From assembly GCA_017591395.1 (NCBI GenBank), contig WEDG01002526.1, positions 1 through 64,000 of the forward strand: DNA of 64,000 bases. The letters are read 5' to 3'. Made by a program: the position numbers and the translations under genes. The stretch comes from Schistocephalus solidus (Eukaryota; Platyhelminthes; Cestoda; Diphyllobothriidea; Diphyllobothriidae). The notes beneath the pieces were generated by a model. That model was not told where the DNA came from and did not search any database. It saw only the letters and a list, made by a program, of their open reading frames with translations. Shown here piece by piece: positions 37,270 to 48,922 of this stretch. Positions within the stretch are counted from its first letter, which is position 1. Each line of letters starts with the position of its first letter.

Positions 37270-38575
37270 AGGCAAATGTCTACGAGTTCTCTGGTCTATT
37301 CCCAGAGGTCACCGATAAATTTGAATCTTCACAACAGGTTCACCACCCGCAGTGTTAATTACGTACTGACTACCTGTTGCCATTTGCTGAATACTACGTG
37401 GTTATCCCACTGTAGCTAATGGATTTCAGCTCAAGTATTTATATCAAGTTTTGATTCGAGCCTGGAACGGTCGGTCCCGAAGGATTTACTCCACGTTCGC
37501 GCATTCGTTTCCTCGGAAATTAAACGAGGAGGATAAAACGAGTTCAAATACCAAAAAACACACGGGGAACGCTGGCAGACCCACCAATGAGCCGAACATC
37601 TCGCAGCTGCTTCAAGCAGCGCCATGAAGTTGGAGAAACACGGTTGTTGAGCCCTATAGATTCTACCTGTGCAGTCAGTATGGGAAATAATTACAACGCA
37701 GTATCCAGTTCTGCAGCTGTTTATCTGCCTGATGCTTGTCTAATTTCTAAATGTTGCAGTAGCCATCCGTGAGATTCCGGTGGGAAAAATGCTTTGTATG
37801 CCACTCTTCTCGCTAGTTACAGGTTAAAGCATCACATTCACGAAAGAAGCTTCGATCAGCTGATTTTGTCAAACTTTATTTCGTTAACTAACTAGACAGC
37901 TTTTGCTTGCTCGACAGCCTCCGAAAATGGCGGAAGAGTCCGTTGTTGGCGGCTCTTCTTGCTAAAGCTTGAACTATCTCCGCTGTTAGAAAATGGGCTG
38001 AAGATTTTTGGCCTTGACAGTAAAAAGCATGGGCTATTTTATAATATCCACTTTAAACTTCATTGGTGATGCGCCTGATAGTAGTGCCAGGACTTACCTT
38101 TGCGTTTGTTGCTTGTTTACACATTCGGAATGTACCAGACACTGTTGCTATCGAACATAACTCGTTGGTTAATCCTAAGCAACCTTCTCTCTGCGGTTTT
38201 CTAACCTTAAATGCGCCAGGACTTGAAGGTGGAATCCCCACGTGAGAGTCCACTCTAGGGGTATAAACCATCTATATGATAAAGTCGTAACCATGACGAT
38301 AATGTTTCACCAGATGCATAAAAGAATAGTCCGCGGCTGAGCCGGTCTATTTCAGGATCCTCTAAAACCTTAAGAGGTCGTACTGTAATAGCCGGCTTGG
38401 TTGATGGGTGGCGAAATGTGGAATCTTATCGACACTGGCGGTTGCGACAGAGGATAAAAGATTCTCTGGCGACGTCGTACCTGCGATTACTTCTAAAATG
38501 TGTGTTTGCTTTTCATACATAGAAGCAGTTGTTCTCTAAAAATCGGACATAATAAGAGAGCCATGCACCCAGCCA
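37270..38575. other. Gene-free stretch
   Basis: Short frames only, none with recognisable domains. No repeats seen. Confidence 0.45.
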
Positions 38576-38579
38576 CATA

Positions 38580-38790
38580 GCAACCAGTAGTAGTATTAAA
38601 GACAGATTAATAACGCCTACAAATGCAAGGTAGACTGGACTGGCCATTTCTGACTCATTAGTCGCGAGCAGCCAGTCATCCTTAACCCCCCGTAGTGCCC
38701 CAACCGAGGCTTGAACCCGCAAACTGCTTTCCAGCAGTCCAATGCTCTAACCATTGATCCACGGGCTTATTGTCTTGCCAGTTTAGCTCG
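38580..38790 (-). mobile_element. Hammerhead-family SINE, copy e (best tRNA-like head)
   Basis: Minus strand 38767-38694 forms a strikingly tRNA-like head: TGGATCAATGGTTAGAGCA (A-box region) and GCGGGTTCAAGCCTC (B-box). The hammerhead core has decayed (CTGCTCG for CTGATGA) although AGAAATGG persists. The head fits a tRNA origin, but it is embedded in the repeat and is not a functional tRNA gene. Confidence 0.75.
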
Positions 38791-39399
38791 GGAATATGGA
38801 TCATAATTTTACCGACAATGTCTAGAGGCGGCGATGAATTTACTCTCAAACTGACAGTATATGACATCTTAACTACTGTTAGTGACCTGTCCACATTGGG
38901 TGGTATATTTAATAGCGACAACAGAGCGGGATTAGGCAAAATGACTGACGGAGTTTAATAGCCCAGCTACGCGAGCCAGACACGATCTGCCCCAACCAAA
39001 CAGCTCATCCATTTTTCACATGCAAGGGGGCCCATATCGTCTCCCTCATGTTAATGATTATTTTATTGAGCACCCATGTAAGTAGTTAAAAGTCTAGCAC
39101 TTTCAACCACCAGAAAAGCATGACACTTCGTTTCCACAAGGAAAACTGATATAATATGACAGCGTGACACAATTCACATCCAACTAACATGAGGACATCT
39201 TCTGAGTGGGGCATATTCATGTGCGTGGAAGAAGCAGCTGTGAATAACACACTTGAGGCGGCGGACTTCACGTTTCACGGCCTAAACTCAAGTCCTTGAT
39301 GGAGGAACATTCAATCATAGGGCATCCTTTACAAATAAGAGGTTGCGGCAGCCTTTACAGATCCGAAACTCATGTAGTGACACTTAAAAGATGAGAACT

Positions 39400-39745
39400 C
39401 CATTAGCAATGTGGAGCTCTAGGCCGCAAGAGCGTTGAAGTCCGAAATAATTTGTTCTAGGTCATAGAGTCGTTCGGTCATAGAGTAAGAGAATGAATAC
39501 ACGCATTTGAGGTCATCAGCATAAATAAAAGATTGAGAATGTTTAACTATCGATTAAATATCATTTATATACAGTAAGAACAACAAATGACCTAATACGG
39601 TACCTTAAAGAACACCACTAACAATCGGGGTAGCACTTGAGTATGAGGACCCCACAAAAACCTTTCTTCGATTAGATAGGTATGATCTACTAAAGGCAGT
39701 AAGGGGACTGCGAAATCCTTTAACTTCTAGTTAAGTCAATGCTCA
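39400..39745 (-). pseudogene. LINE reverse-transcriptase fragment
   Basis: Minus-strand frames read FRSPLTAFSRSYLSNRRKVF, then VSGVL and LFLLYINDI, then FYADDLKCVYSF (motif C, catalytic YADD). Order and spacing are those of a CR1/Jockey RT. Broken by stops. Immediately followed by LINE B on the other strand. Confidence 0.78.
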
Positions 39746-39814
39746 TGATGGCAGCGGCAAATTACCATTGGCAGACTGGAGAAAAACGGAATTTGGCTCT
39801 ACTGACTGCTTCAT

Positions 39815-40734
39815 ACTTTAATTTTCTGTATACCAACGCCCAAAGTCTGTTTTCGAAGCTCGACTAACTGAGAATTAAGGTAGTCATTCTGTCTCTTGAT
39901 ATTACAGCAATCACTGAAACATGGCTGTCACAGAACATAAGCGATTGCGAAGTAGCCTTATCCGAGTACCAGCTGTTCAAGAGAGACCACAACCACCGCC
40001 AGGGTGGAGGAGTTGTGATGTATTTTAAAAGCAATTTCACAGTGTGTGAAATGACGGAAAAGATAAGCAATGGTATTGAGGCTATTTGGCTGAAAATAAA
40101 GACGCGGGGATCACAGCCCCTTGAAGTCATGACTCCATACTGACCACCAAAGACAGACACCGACGCTAATACTTGTTTGTTGGAGAACATAAACGAGATA
40201 AGTAGTTGACCTGATGTTTTTCTCATGGGTGACTTCAATGCACCCAGCATTCGATGGAACGATCTGCAGGCGCAGAGCTCAAAGTTTTCCTTCGATCATC
40301 GTGTACTAAAGACAAAACTTGAAGCTCTTTTCACCCAACATGTATTTGTTCCAACGAGAGCGCGTGGAGGACAACAGGCTAGTTGTTTAGATTTCGTCTT
40401 CACTAAAGATCCTGACAGTATAGACGAGGTAAACTGCCTACCTCCACTTGGTCGAAATGATCATGCAGTACTTTCATGGGAGTATGGTTTATATTCTGTG
40501 CCATCTGCAGTAAATGAAACCAGGCCCAATCTATGGCGAGGAGAATTTAGCAAGATGAGAGCTGAGGCATCACGAATAGACTGGGATCTTCTCTTCTCCG
40601 GTAATGTCACTGAGGACTGGAATTTATTTAAGGAGCTTTTGTTTAATCTAATAAAATGCCACTGTCCGCCATCAAAATTTATGATATCTTACAGACCACA
40701 GTGGTTAACAAAGGAAGCTAAAAAGAGAAATTAA
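39815..40734 (+). pseudogene. LINE B AP endonuclease and linker, broken
   Basis: LYTNAQSLFSKL, DITAITETWLSQ, GGGVVMYFKS and LMGDFNAPSIRW are the successive endonuclease strands; GRNDHAVLSW stands where SDH is usual (Ser to Asn). The 40225-40734 frame is open for 169 codons. In-frame stops lie near 39866, 40141 and 40209. Confidence 0.83.
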
Positions 40735-41089
40735 AAAGGAAAGGAAGGCTTTGGAAGAAATTTTGCCGATCCAAAGTAAATTTCGCCTTGCAAGCATACA
40801 AAACTCAAAGGAACAAGGTTAAAATGCTTGATCTTCAGAAGTCGGTGGGATTACGAGAGGGATTTGCTCCAGCGAGCAGTTCACAATCCCAAATTGCTCT
40901 ACAGCTATGTACGAAAAAGCACACGTAACAGGACCCCGATTCCTGTTATGAGAAACGATGACGATTTCCAGATATCAGAAAATAAATACAAAGCTAAACA
41001 TTTTTCCCAGTTCTTTCAGTCGGTTTTCACCAGAGAAGCTGTTTTTTCCATCTAGTTACGAGACTATGGGAGCGCCAATTATTCAGGAT

Positions 41090-41829
41090 ATGCTCTTTTG
41101 AGAACAGGCGGTCTTTGAAGAACTGAAAAGTCTGAAGGAATGCAAATTCCCTGGCCCCGAAGAGATTCCAACAAAGCTTCTCCTCAAACTTGCTCGAGAG
41201 CTGGCCAAACCCCTATCCTTTCTGTGCCAGAAATCGTTCGGAACGGGAATTCTTCCTACCAACTGGAAAACAGCCCACATCGCACCACCTCACAAAAGTG
41301 GTAGTCGTGCATTTTTTACAAACTACAGGCCTGTCAGCCTGACCTCAATCGGTTGCAAGGTTATGGAGAAGGTTGTCATAAAGGAATTAATGATTTATTT
41401 AGAAACCCGTAACCTCTTATCAACTGCACAATACGGTTTCCGTAGGGGAAAATCGTGTGTTACGAAAATACTTTATACGATGCAAAGCTGGACAGAAGCA
41501 CTTGACGCAAAAGACACTGTGCATGTGGCTTACATTGATTTCCAGAAGGCCTTCGATAGTGTTATGCACCAGCGTCTCAAGTGGTCTGTGTAGGCGGGCC
41601 GCGATCAAAGCGCACAGTCATCGAGAGTGGAGTCCCACAAAGTTCAGTGCTCGAACTGATCCTATTTCTCTTGTTCATTAATGATTGTGTACAGGAATTG
41701 GACTGTAACTTTGCGATGTTTGCGGACGCTATAAAAATCTGGAAAGTTATCCATAATGCTGCCGATGGAGACGATTTCCAAGAAAATCTTCGTCGATTGG
41801 ACAAGTGGTCCCACAAATGGCTCTCGTAA
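41090..41829 (+). pseudogene. LINE B reverse transcriptase, 5' two thirds, broken
   Basis: FPGPEEIPTKLLLKLA, NYRPVSLTSIGCKVMEKVV and YGFRRGKSC are RT fingers. AYIDFQKAFDSV is motif A, VIESGVPQSSVLELILFLLF motif B (with substitutions), and CNFAMFADAIKIW motif C, where FADD has become FADA, destroying a catalytic Asp. A frameshift lies near 41590. It ends at KWSHKWLS where LINE A copy 3 begins. Confidence 0.85.
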
Positions 41830-42072
41830 AGAATTTATTAATTTATTACCAGTTTACAGGCAAGGTAAAAAAATATATACAGTAGAGGGTCAAGCTGACA
41901 GTGAAAAAACTCGTGGTCGTTGTTTCAGGTGTAGAGAAAAACTGCCGCTTATTGAGTAATTAAAGTTCTGGACAGGGAAGCGTTGACACAGGTGCCCGGT
42001 AATTAACTTCTTCATTCAGTGTTATGGATCTGGTATTCTGCACCAGCAGGTATGTCGGCGAGCGGCTGTTCG

Positions 42073-42748
42073 CTATCGACTGAGAAATAAGCCGATTGAG
42101 GTCTGCAGAGCCAGCAATATTGCCTCAGCATGAAGTCCGGCACAGGATTCAGAGTCCGTGAACGCCATCAGAACCGAAAAAGCTTCCACAGAGTCAGCAC
42201 CCAAAAGTTTTGGAAGGTGTCCTGAATGTAGAAAACTAGTGACAGCTCGCGTAAACAAGGGATAGTTTTGCTGAATTTTGATACTTCTGGGTAGCTTATT
42301 CCAGATTGCTATAGCGTTTACCGAAAAAAACTGTCGGTATCTAACTGTGCGTGCCAAGGAAGAAATAAAAATACATCTCGATGACTGGTGCGCCGAGAGT
42401 GGTCGAGCTGTCTCAGAGATGTAAGGGGGTTAAATGTACAACTGTTTAGAAATTTAAACAGTAAAATAGTCCCTTCTGTAATCTGCGAAGCCACAGCGGA
42501 TCAAGGCTTGTAAGCTCACAGCGTTGTTGGTGGGACAGGTTTCGGTGTTCTGAATGGAAAACCCTTTTTATAAAGAAGTGCTGGACTGATTCTATCTTCT
42601 TTTGTTCACTAGCGTGCAGAAGGCTAAATAGAAACGAGCAGTATTCCAGACTAGGCCTGACATACATTTTATAGAGGCTGATTCTAATTTTGACGGTTTT
42701 TAAAATTTCTGAGAATAAACCCAGTAGTTTGGCGTGCTTTCGAGACAA
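42073..42748 (-). pseudogene. LINE A copy 3 post-RT and C-terminal region
   Basis: ISLYKMYVRPSLEYCSFLF, EHRNLSHQQRCELTSLDPLW and RRLQKGLFYCLNF, then in another frame ARTVRYRQFFSVNAIAIWNK, LPRSIKIQQNYPLFTRAV and FLHSGHLPKLLGADS. The W-N-K-L-P motif is the common C-terminal signature of CR1/Jockey ORF2. One or more frameshifts. Confidence 0.82.
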
Positions 42749-42844
42749 TCAGGGCGCAGTGCTCTGACAGATTAAGACTACTAGAATATGATATGCCCAG
42801 ATCCTTTATAACTCCGGGCACATTTAGTTCGTGACCGTCTATGC

Positions 42845-43835
42845 TTAGGTGGGGCTGATGGTTGTCGCCAATAACCATAACGGAGCACTTGTGCCAAGAA
42901 AGTGAAAGGCGCCATGTGCGACACCACTGAGCGAAGGCCTGAAGATCCTTTTTAAGAGCTCAAGCACGATGTTGCGATCGACCGGTTTATATCGATAGGC
43001 AACTTTTAAATCGTCAGCGTACATAAAGGGCCTACCATACTGAAAACAATCAGGAACATCGTTGACAAAGAGGCAAAATAGAAGCGGGCCGAGCACGCTG
43101 CCCTGAATAACTCCGCTCCTCACATGCGTGGGGTTGGAGATAACATCAGAAATTTAACCCGTTGTGCGCGAGCATTCAAATAGGAGGATATTAAGTTCAG
43201 AAGCTTGTTACCTATGCCGAAGGAGGCAAGTTTCAGCAGTAGGAGATCATGGTCAACACGATCAAAAGCCTTCGTGAAATCGAAGTAAACGGTGTAAATT
43301 GCAAAACCACTGTCTCTAGATTGCAGCACATGATCAAAGAAAGAGAGCTGGCAGGTGTCACAAGACCTTTTTCGAGAAACCCATGCTGAGCCGCATTAAG
43401 TAGGTTATTCTCTGTTAGGTGACGCATCATCTTGTCTTTGATCAAGGTCTCTAAGATCTTCGAGACTGCTGGTAGTGTATTTATTGGCCTAAAGTCGTCA
43501 AATGACGTAGGTCGGCCGTGTTTGGGAATAGGCAGTATGTGCGATTCCTTCCATAAAATAGGGAAAGTTTCACTTTCAAGAGCAAGATTAAATATCTTAT
43601 ACAGAAGGGACGGAAATATATCGTTTGCATCCGCCTTTAGAACGCTGACCGGGACGCCATCTGGTCCAGGACTGTAAGATTGACGAAAACGCCGAATGGC
43701 TACGGTCACGTCCCAGAGGGTAAAAGTTATGGTTTCGAGGACGTTACCGGTCCAAACCCGGATGTTAGGAAAGGGAGCGACAGTATGTTCACTAAACGTT
43801 CTAGACAAGAAAGCATTGAAGCTATCAGCAGTCAA
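42845..43835 (-). pseudogene. LINE A copy 3 reverse transcriptase
   Basis: Frame 43835-43233 holds SYSPGPDGVPVSVLKADAND and FRPINTLPAVSKILETLIKD; 43329-43120 holds YTVYFDFTKAFDRVDHDLLL (motif A); 43123-42845 holds GVIQGSVLGPLLFCLFVND (motif B) and PFMYADDLKVAYR (motif C). All catalytic Asp residues are intact, but two frameshifts split the domain. Confidence 0.88.
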
Positions 43836-44168
43836 CTTAGCGTCAGCTATAGGGTTTCCTAAGGCGTCTCGAAGTACGGGGTGCTGCGTTTTTCTCTGCG
43901 CTTTTACTGTGCGCGAAAAGAGCTTCGCAACATTTAACGAAGGGTTTTCGGCAAAGTTGACCTCATCAGCTAGTCGTTTTCGTCAGACAGCCTCTTAGCC
44001 TCTTCAAAGATTTGTTGGATCAAGGGCAGGACGGAAGTGTCGTTTTGTAGATGAAAACGACGGGAGAGTCTACGCAGTCTACGGCGGAATGATAAAGGAG
44101 GTAGACTTCATCCTTGACATTAATTATTTTCTTACGGGGAACAAAACGAGAAATGAGTGGACCTAGAA

Positions 44169-44985
44169 CTTGGTAAAAGTATCAGTACAAACATTCACAT
44201 CCGAACATACAAAGAAGTTAGTCCAATCGTGGGAATTTAGGTGTTAGCAATTCCCTCATATTTGCTGATCTGAAATCACGGAAAAAGCTATATTTTTGGA
44301 AAACGTTTCAGTAGCCTCTAGTTCTAGTGTAGAAAGAACTAAAGCATGATCAGAACTCCCAAGTGGATCTAAAGGTGACACTGACAATGGCTGACAACCT
44401 CTACAGAAAATAAGATCAAGTATGTTTGATCCTCGGGTGGAAAATCAACTACCTGGTCCCACATGCCTATATCTATGGCCTCAAGTAGGTCTTCGAACTT
44501 TGCAGGACCGGAAGTTGGAAACCAATGAACTTCAGGAAGATTGAAGTCACCTGCAATCAAGCAGTACTTCAGATTTAAGTCAGCTGCGGCGTGAAATGCC
44601 TGCGAGAGACAAAGATCGTAATCCTCGCTGGCATTGGTGGGCGATAGACACTACCAACGAGTAAAGAGTAGTTATCTTTTAGAACTACTCGGAGCCAACA
44701 GCTCTCTTCTACCGCGGTAAATTGGCGATAGTCCAACGGAAGAAATGTAAGTGGTTGCTAACATAGATACAGCTTCCTCCGCCACGGCCCTCGTGTCGAT
44801 CATTCCGAATGTAAGCGTAGCCTAGAATAGAGAGTTCGAGTCGGATACACAGGGTGTTGCCCATGTCTCTGTAACTATTACAATGTCGGGGCGGTGGATG
44901 AAAACCAGAGTCTGGAGCAAAGGCATCTTATTAAGCAGAGATCTGGCATTGAGGACGATTATTTTAAGCGGGCACGTTTTCGGTT
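44169..44985 (-). pseudogene. LINE A copy 3 endonuclease
   Basis: LKIIVLNARSLLNKMPLLQT and VIVTETWATPCVSDS begin the domain (within 45514-44822). IAGDFNLPEVHWFP (44560-44369) keeps the Asp lost in copy 1. Frameshifts lie between the pieces and after the SDH region. Confidence 0.82.
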
Positions 44986-44989
44986 TCTG

Positions 44990-46442
44990 AAACGGGACAG
45001 TTAGGCTGTCAGAGTGACTGCCTTCGGCCAAAGAAATGCTCTTTTCACTTGAACTATCTGTCCGTCCCTTATTTTGAGATTTGCCTCGCCATTGGTCTTT
45101 CGTGTTTCCAGTTCTATTATTAGCTGTCGCATTTTCATTCGCTCTTTCAGCCCATATTCCGGTTGAAAAAACTTCAGAATGCGGACCCCGTAGGGTTGAT
45201 TTTCTCTGTAGCAGGAGCTGTGCCTGTGCTTCGTTTTCCAAGATGATTTTAAGAGGTCTTGGTCGAGGATTTGAATCGGGTGTTGACAGAGCCTTCCCTA
45301 TTCTATATGCCTTGAGAATGTGAATGGACTCGCCGTCCGTTAGCAACGTTTTTGCATACAATTGAAGGAGTTCCAAGTCATGTTTTACTCGCTCCTTCGG
45401 AATTACTGACGCTGACTCAGGAACGCCCTTTATGATAACATTATGTTTTCGATTCAATCGAGCGCCCGTTTGCAACTCAGGTCTTTCAACTGAGTGAGTA
45501 CTGTACCAGTTCACTTGGTCCGATAGGTCCAGATGAACCGGGTGTTGGGCAGGCTGGAGCCAAATCTGTGCACGACTTGGTCTTCTTAGACCTTTTCCTC
45601 TTTGGCTTTACAAACTCACCAACCTCTTCAACATCGCATGCTGGTGCAACGTCCAGCAGCGATGTAGCGCTAGGTTGTAAGGCCAGATTATTGCTAATGC
45701 TGCCTGAGCTTAGCGATGGTGTGGAGCAAGGACTAGATGGGACACCCTTTCGAACTAGCGAACCGTCCTCTTGTTTACTGGGTTCGGTAAACGCGATGGC
45801 TTTTATGCGAGTATTAGGTAAGCTTGAAGAGGCTATACATGCATACGAATTTTGTTTTGCGGTGGTTTTACGGACAGGAGCTTTTTAACAGGTGTGCAAG
45901 AAATAGATTTTTAAGTTATCTATTTCTTGCCTTAGATTGTCTACCTCCTGCTCCATCCCTAAGAATTTCTGTAGTAGGCTGAAACAGCCCATACAAGTTT
46001 CATCTTCGTAAGCTACATTAACTGAGCTTACTAGACTTTTTGCCCGTTTAGCGGGAGGTGAACAATTAGTAGAATAAGGATAGTTGCAACTACTCTCTGC
46101 TAGTCTATTAATTCGCTGACCAAAATCCCCTGCCAATATGGCCGGATGGTTAGAGGCGTCGATAGACGGTCCTACGCGATTTTGCGGTGCATGTGCTAAA
46201 CTAGGTCGTGGACCAATTTTCGTGGCAATACATTTAAGGCACCTGCGTTTTGCATACTTGTGGGGATACAGAGCAAATGCAATTGATGTTAGAATTGCCA
46301 CCAAAATTAACAGAGAGTCAGTTATGATATTCAACAATAAGAATATGAAAATATAAGGACTCAGCCTTTGGTTTGAGCCCCTTCCGCGATTGAAAGCAGA
46401 TGCAGGGAGCACACAGCCGGCGTGAGTTTCAGAAATCAGCAA
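44990..46442 (-). pseudogene. LINE A copy 3 N-terminal ORF1-like region
   Basis: From the far end: a hydrophobic stretch (46340-46280), a Cys-rich pair (RRCLKC, CMGC), a predicted coiled coil (EQEVDNLRQEIDNLK), one in-frame TAA at about 45886, a basic segment (KPKRKRSKKTK), then NVIIKGVPES and RPRPLKIILENEAQAQLLL. The last part matches the same region in LINE B' and C, so it is a conserved domain. Role is probably RNA binding (inference). I cannot tell whether ORF1 and ORF2 were separate. Confidence 0.7.
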
Positions 46443-46669
46443 AGATCGAGGCTAGCAATTCCAGTTGAGATCAATCCTGGGGCAGGGAAGAATCCTCAGC
46501 AGTAGAATTTTTGTTTTTGCCTCAGAATCCTTACGTCCAAGTCGCAATTTACGAACTCAGGGGAATATATAGACAATTCTTTAATAATTTCCCAGCACCG
46601 TGTCTTCTACACTGAGGTAGAGACTAAAAACTCGTAGGCTCGAGGGACTTGAAATTTGAAACCTATTTC

Positions 46670-47171
46670 AAACAACGCGCCTTCAACTCAAACATATGCA
46701 CCCTGCTACGTCTGGGAAATCGAAATCAGGTAACTGATATGTTACCCTACTATTTGAACGGTTTTCCACTCCGAGAAGCATACACACAGAAGGATCTTGG
46801 AGTTTTGATGAAAGACAACCTGAAGCCTTTTACGCAATGCTGCAAGACAGCTCAATCAACCAATTCAACGCTATACGCTATCAAGTGGGCATTTAAAGTT
46901 TTCGATGAACACTGCTTTTCTAGTCTTTGGTACGTTTGTAAGGCCACATCTTGAATATTCGATCCAAGCCTGGTGATCGTGGACCCAACCGGACTACAAC
47001 ATGCTTGAAAGGGTGCAGCGGCGAGCAACAAAATAAGTAAGAGTTCAAGGTGAACTACCATATGAGATTCGTCTAAATAACCTAAAGATCTATCCTCTGA
47101 ATAATAGGCAGTTGTGTGGAGACTTTATACAAACCTTCCGTATCGTGCGCGGCATGGATTGCGCCCTCCTA
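46670..47171 (+). pseudogene. LINE B, 3' continuation after the copy 3 insertion
   Basis: FNSNICTLLRLGNRNQV and YTQKDLGVLMKDNLKPFTQC pick up exactly where the RT left off at 41829 (expected order: HKW..., N-x-x-K-C, DLGV). After a frameshift it reads RPHLEYSIQAW, MLERVQRRATK and FRIVRGMDCAL. It ends where the Gypsy LTR starts. Confidence 0.82.
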
Positions 47172-47702
47172 TGTGATGTAGAAAGTTCTAACCACGTGTT
47201 CCACGCGCGTCCGTAGAATCGTCTAGAAAATGCACCCCTAAAGGGGCGTGCGCGCGATTCTTCATCCTATTTATACGTCTAGCACTTAAACATGATTTAT
47301 GTTTCTTATAAAGTTTTATAACATAACAATATAATTTAAATGTTAATGTAAGGAAAATAAACCTAGCTTAAGTTTGTTCAAATTCATTTCCCTAACACAA
47401 CTCAACCAATCATCACCGGTGGGATCCGACCTTGTCAATGGAGATGTTATAAATACGGCTGAGGAATGAAATCCTGGACCCCCGTTTTCCGGCCGCACCT
47501 ACGCCCAGGAACCATCTCCGCAGCCCGTCCGTCGCTCCTTTCGGATCTCAACTGAACAGCCACCCAACGGACTTAGATTATTTTTGTACCTTGGATCCTT
47601 TTCCCTTTAGTTTCTTACTGTACTTAGGTTACTAGTATATTGTACACATCCACGTCTTCCTTTTCTTCTGGGTCGCTGCTTGTAAGTCTCGGGCACGTTA
47701 CA
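47172..47702 (+). repeat. Putative 5' LTR (531 bp)
   Basis: Starts TGTGATG right after LINE B sequence and ends TTACA, followed by AAT and TGGTGGCAGCGGTG. TG...CA ends are usual for LTRs. A promoter-like TATAAATA is at 47448-47455. Without a 3' LTR the limits are provisional. Confidence 0.55.
47448..47455 (+). promoter_or_regulatory. TATA-like box in the LTR
   Basis: TATAAATA about 250 bases before the LTR end and 280 bases before the Gag start, a normal place for the element's promoter. Confidence 0.45.
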
Positions 47703-47705
47703 AAT

Positions 47706-47719
47706 TGGTGGCAGCGGTG
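47706..47719 (+). promoter_or_regulatory. Candidate primer-binding site
   Basis: TTGGTGGCAGCGGT begins within 4 bases of the LTR end and contains TGG, the complement of a tRNA CCA end. I cannot name the primer tRNA. Confidence 0.45.
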
Positions 47720-47730
47720 TTCTTCTCAAC

Positions 47731-48348
47731 ATGGGCGATAATTCACTGGAAAATTGGTCAAGGAGCTGCAGAAGCTCACCGTGCATTCTGCATCCCCGCC
47801 TTAGAAGCTGATTTGCGAAACAAATTTCGCTCGTTGGGAGGCGCGTTGCAAAGACTACCTCCAGGGTCTCAATGCAAGGGCACACAGTGGGGCCATCCTT
47901 GCCCTTCTGGACGACGAGGTCTACGATCTCGCCCTTTCGGCAGAAATGTCGGCGGCCACAGCTCCCTCGGCTGTCCTCGATGGTCTTCGCGAAATCCTCG
48001 GGAGTTTTGAACACCCTTGGATCTTACAGGCGGATTTCCATCGCCATTTTCAACAGCCGGGGGAGTCGATCAACGACTTCCAGCAGGCCCTTCGGCTCCT
48101 GGGGCGGAGGGCTTTCCCAACACTGGATGCGAAGGCCCTGAGTACTCGGGTGCTTGAGCAACTGGTCGCTGGTGTCCATGATCCCCAAATCCGGAAGATT
48201 CTCTTGCGAGATCGACCTCCAACCCTCGAGAAAGCGCTTGCCCTGGCTTGGGAAGAGGAAGTCCTTCAGGCCGCCTGTGAACAACCATTGCGGTCGCTGT
48301 TCGGTGTCACAGCCGTCCAGCCCCACTCTTCCCGTGACGCCTCCACTT
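47731..48348 (+). pseudogene. Gypsy Gag, broken
   Basis: ATG at 47731 (MGDNSLENW), then a one-base shift into the frame that contains EARCKDYLQGLNARAHSG, LLDDEVYDLALSAEM, FHRHFQQPGESINDFQQALR, KALSTRVLEQLVAGV and DPQIRKILLRDRPPTLEKAL. The G-E-S-x-x-D-F and final acidic helix are Gag capsid features of Metaviridae. One in-frame TAG is at about 47803. The nucleocapsid Cys knuckle is not evident. Confidence 0.78.
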
Positions 48349-48479
48349 AGTCACCTCGGCAGCCTGGCTCTTGTGGCACTTCTCCCCATCGAAGAAACTT
48401 GTGTCGGCCCCAGACCCGACGACCACAAAGACCCCAAGCCCGCCGCACCATCGACGCCATTGCTGCAAGCCCAGAACCT

Positions 48480-48842
48480 ATTGACGGTGAGTACTACCTT
48501 GTTCCTGATACAGTTATTTCATGCTTAGGCTCTATTAATTGTCCCTTAGTCTGAGGTTCTGTAGGTAACACTAATTTTTCCTGCTTAGTAGACTCTGGTG
48601 CTGGATGCTCGTTAGTACGTCAGCAGCCTTTCCTAGAATTCCAGACTAAGATCCGGTATTGTGATAGGCCCAATTTCACCCTTCATACGGCAAACGGCGC
48701 TAATCTCAGGCATACTGGTCTGGTAGAATTTTCCTTGGATTTAGCTGGATTTAGTTTTACACATCAATTTATTGTCTCTCCAGACATAACTTGGGATTGC
48801 ATAATTGGTGTTGATTTCTTAATAAGTTCAAATGTTCCGTAG
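48480..48842 (+). pseudogene. Gypsy aspartic protease
   Basis: CLVDSGAGCSLV has the D-S-G-A active site of retropepsins; FTLHTANGANLRHTG is the flap and WDCIIGVDFL the family's terminal I-I-G-x-D-F/L motif. It would cleave the Gag-Pol product. The frame ends at TAG just after SSNVP. Confidence 0.83.
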
Positions 48843-48922
48843 ATTTCGGTAGGCACCTTCTACACACAGCCTCTGTTAAGGTCCCCTTTCTTCCCCGTAT
48901 TCCTAGACCTGCTAGGTTACCT

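Larger units (their letters stand above)
39790..41829 (+). mobile_element. LINE family B, 5' portion (interrupted)
   Basis: Plus-strand CR1/Jockey-type element with endonuclease (39800-40500) and RT (41090-41829). At 41829, mid-RT, it is cut by LINE A copy 3; the missing 3' part resumes at about 46670 and runs to 47171. All frames are interrupted. Confidence 0.85.
41831..46668 (-). mobile_element. LINE family A, copy 3 (near full-length, about 4.8 kb)
   Basis: The most complete family A copy. Minus strand: N-terminal ORF1-like region (46442-44990), endonuclease (44985-44169), RT (43835-42845), C-terminal region (42748-42073), then the family 3' end with ATT-rich tail at 41831-41856. It sits inside LINE B; flanking LINE B sequence joins in order across it. 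The 5' boundary of about 46668 is inferred from where LINE B resumes. Numerous one-base shifts. Confidence 0.87.

Noticed and set aside
38694..38767. A tRNA gene on the minus strand
   Set aside because: The sequence is strongly tRNA-like but is embedded in a repeat whose body also occurs at 24.0-24.8 and 34.6 kb; acceptor ends do not pair well by eye. I call it a SINE head.
47946..48348. The 134-codon frame as a host domesticated Gag gene
   Set aside because: It is followed in order by protease, RT, RNase H and integrase of the same element and has a broken N-terminal part, so it is ordinary Gypsy debris.
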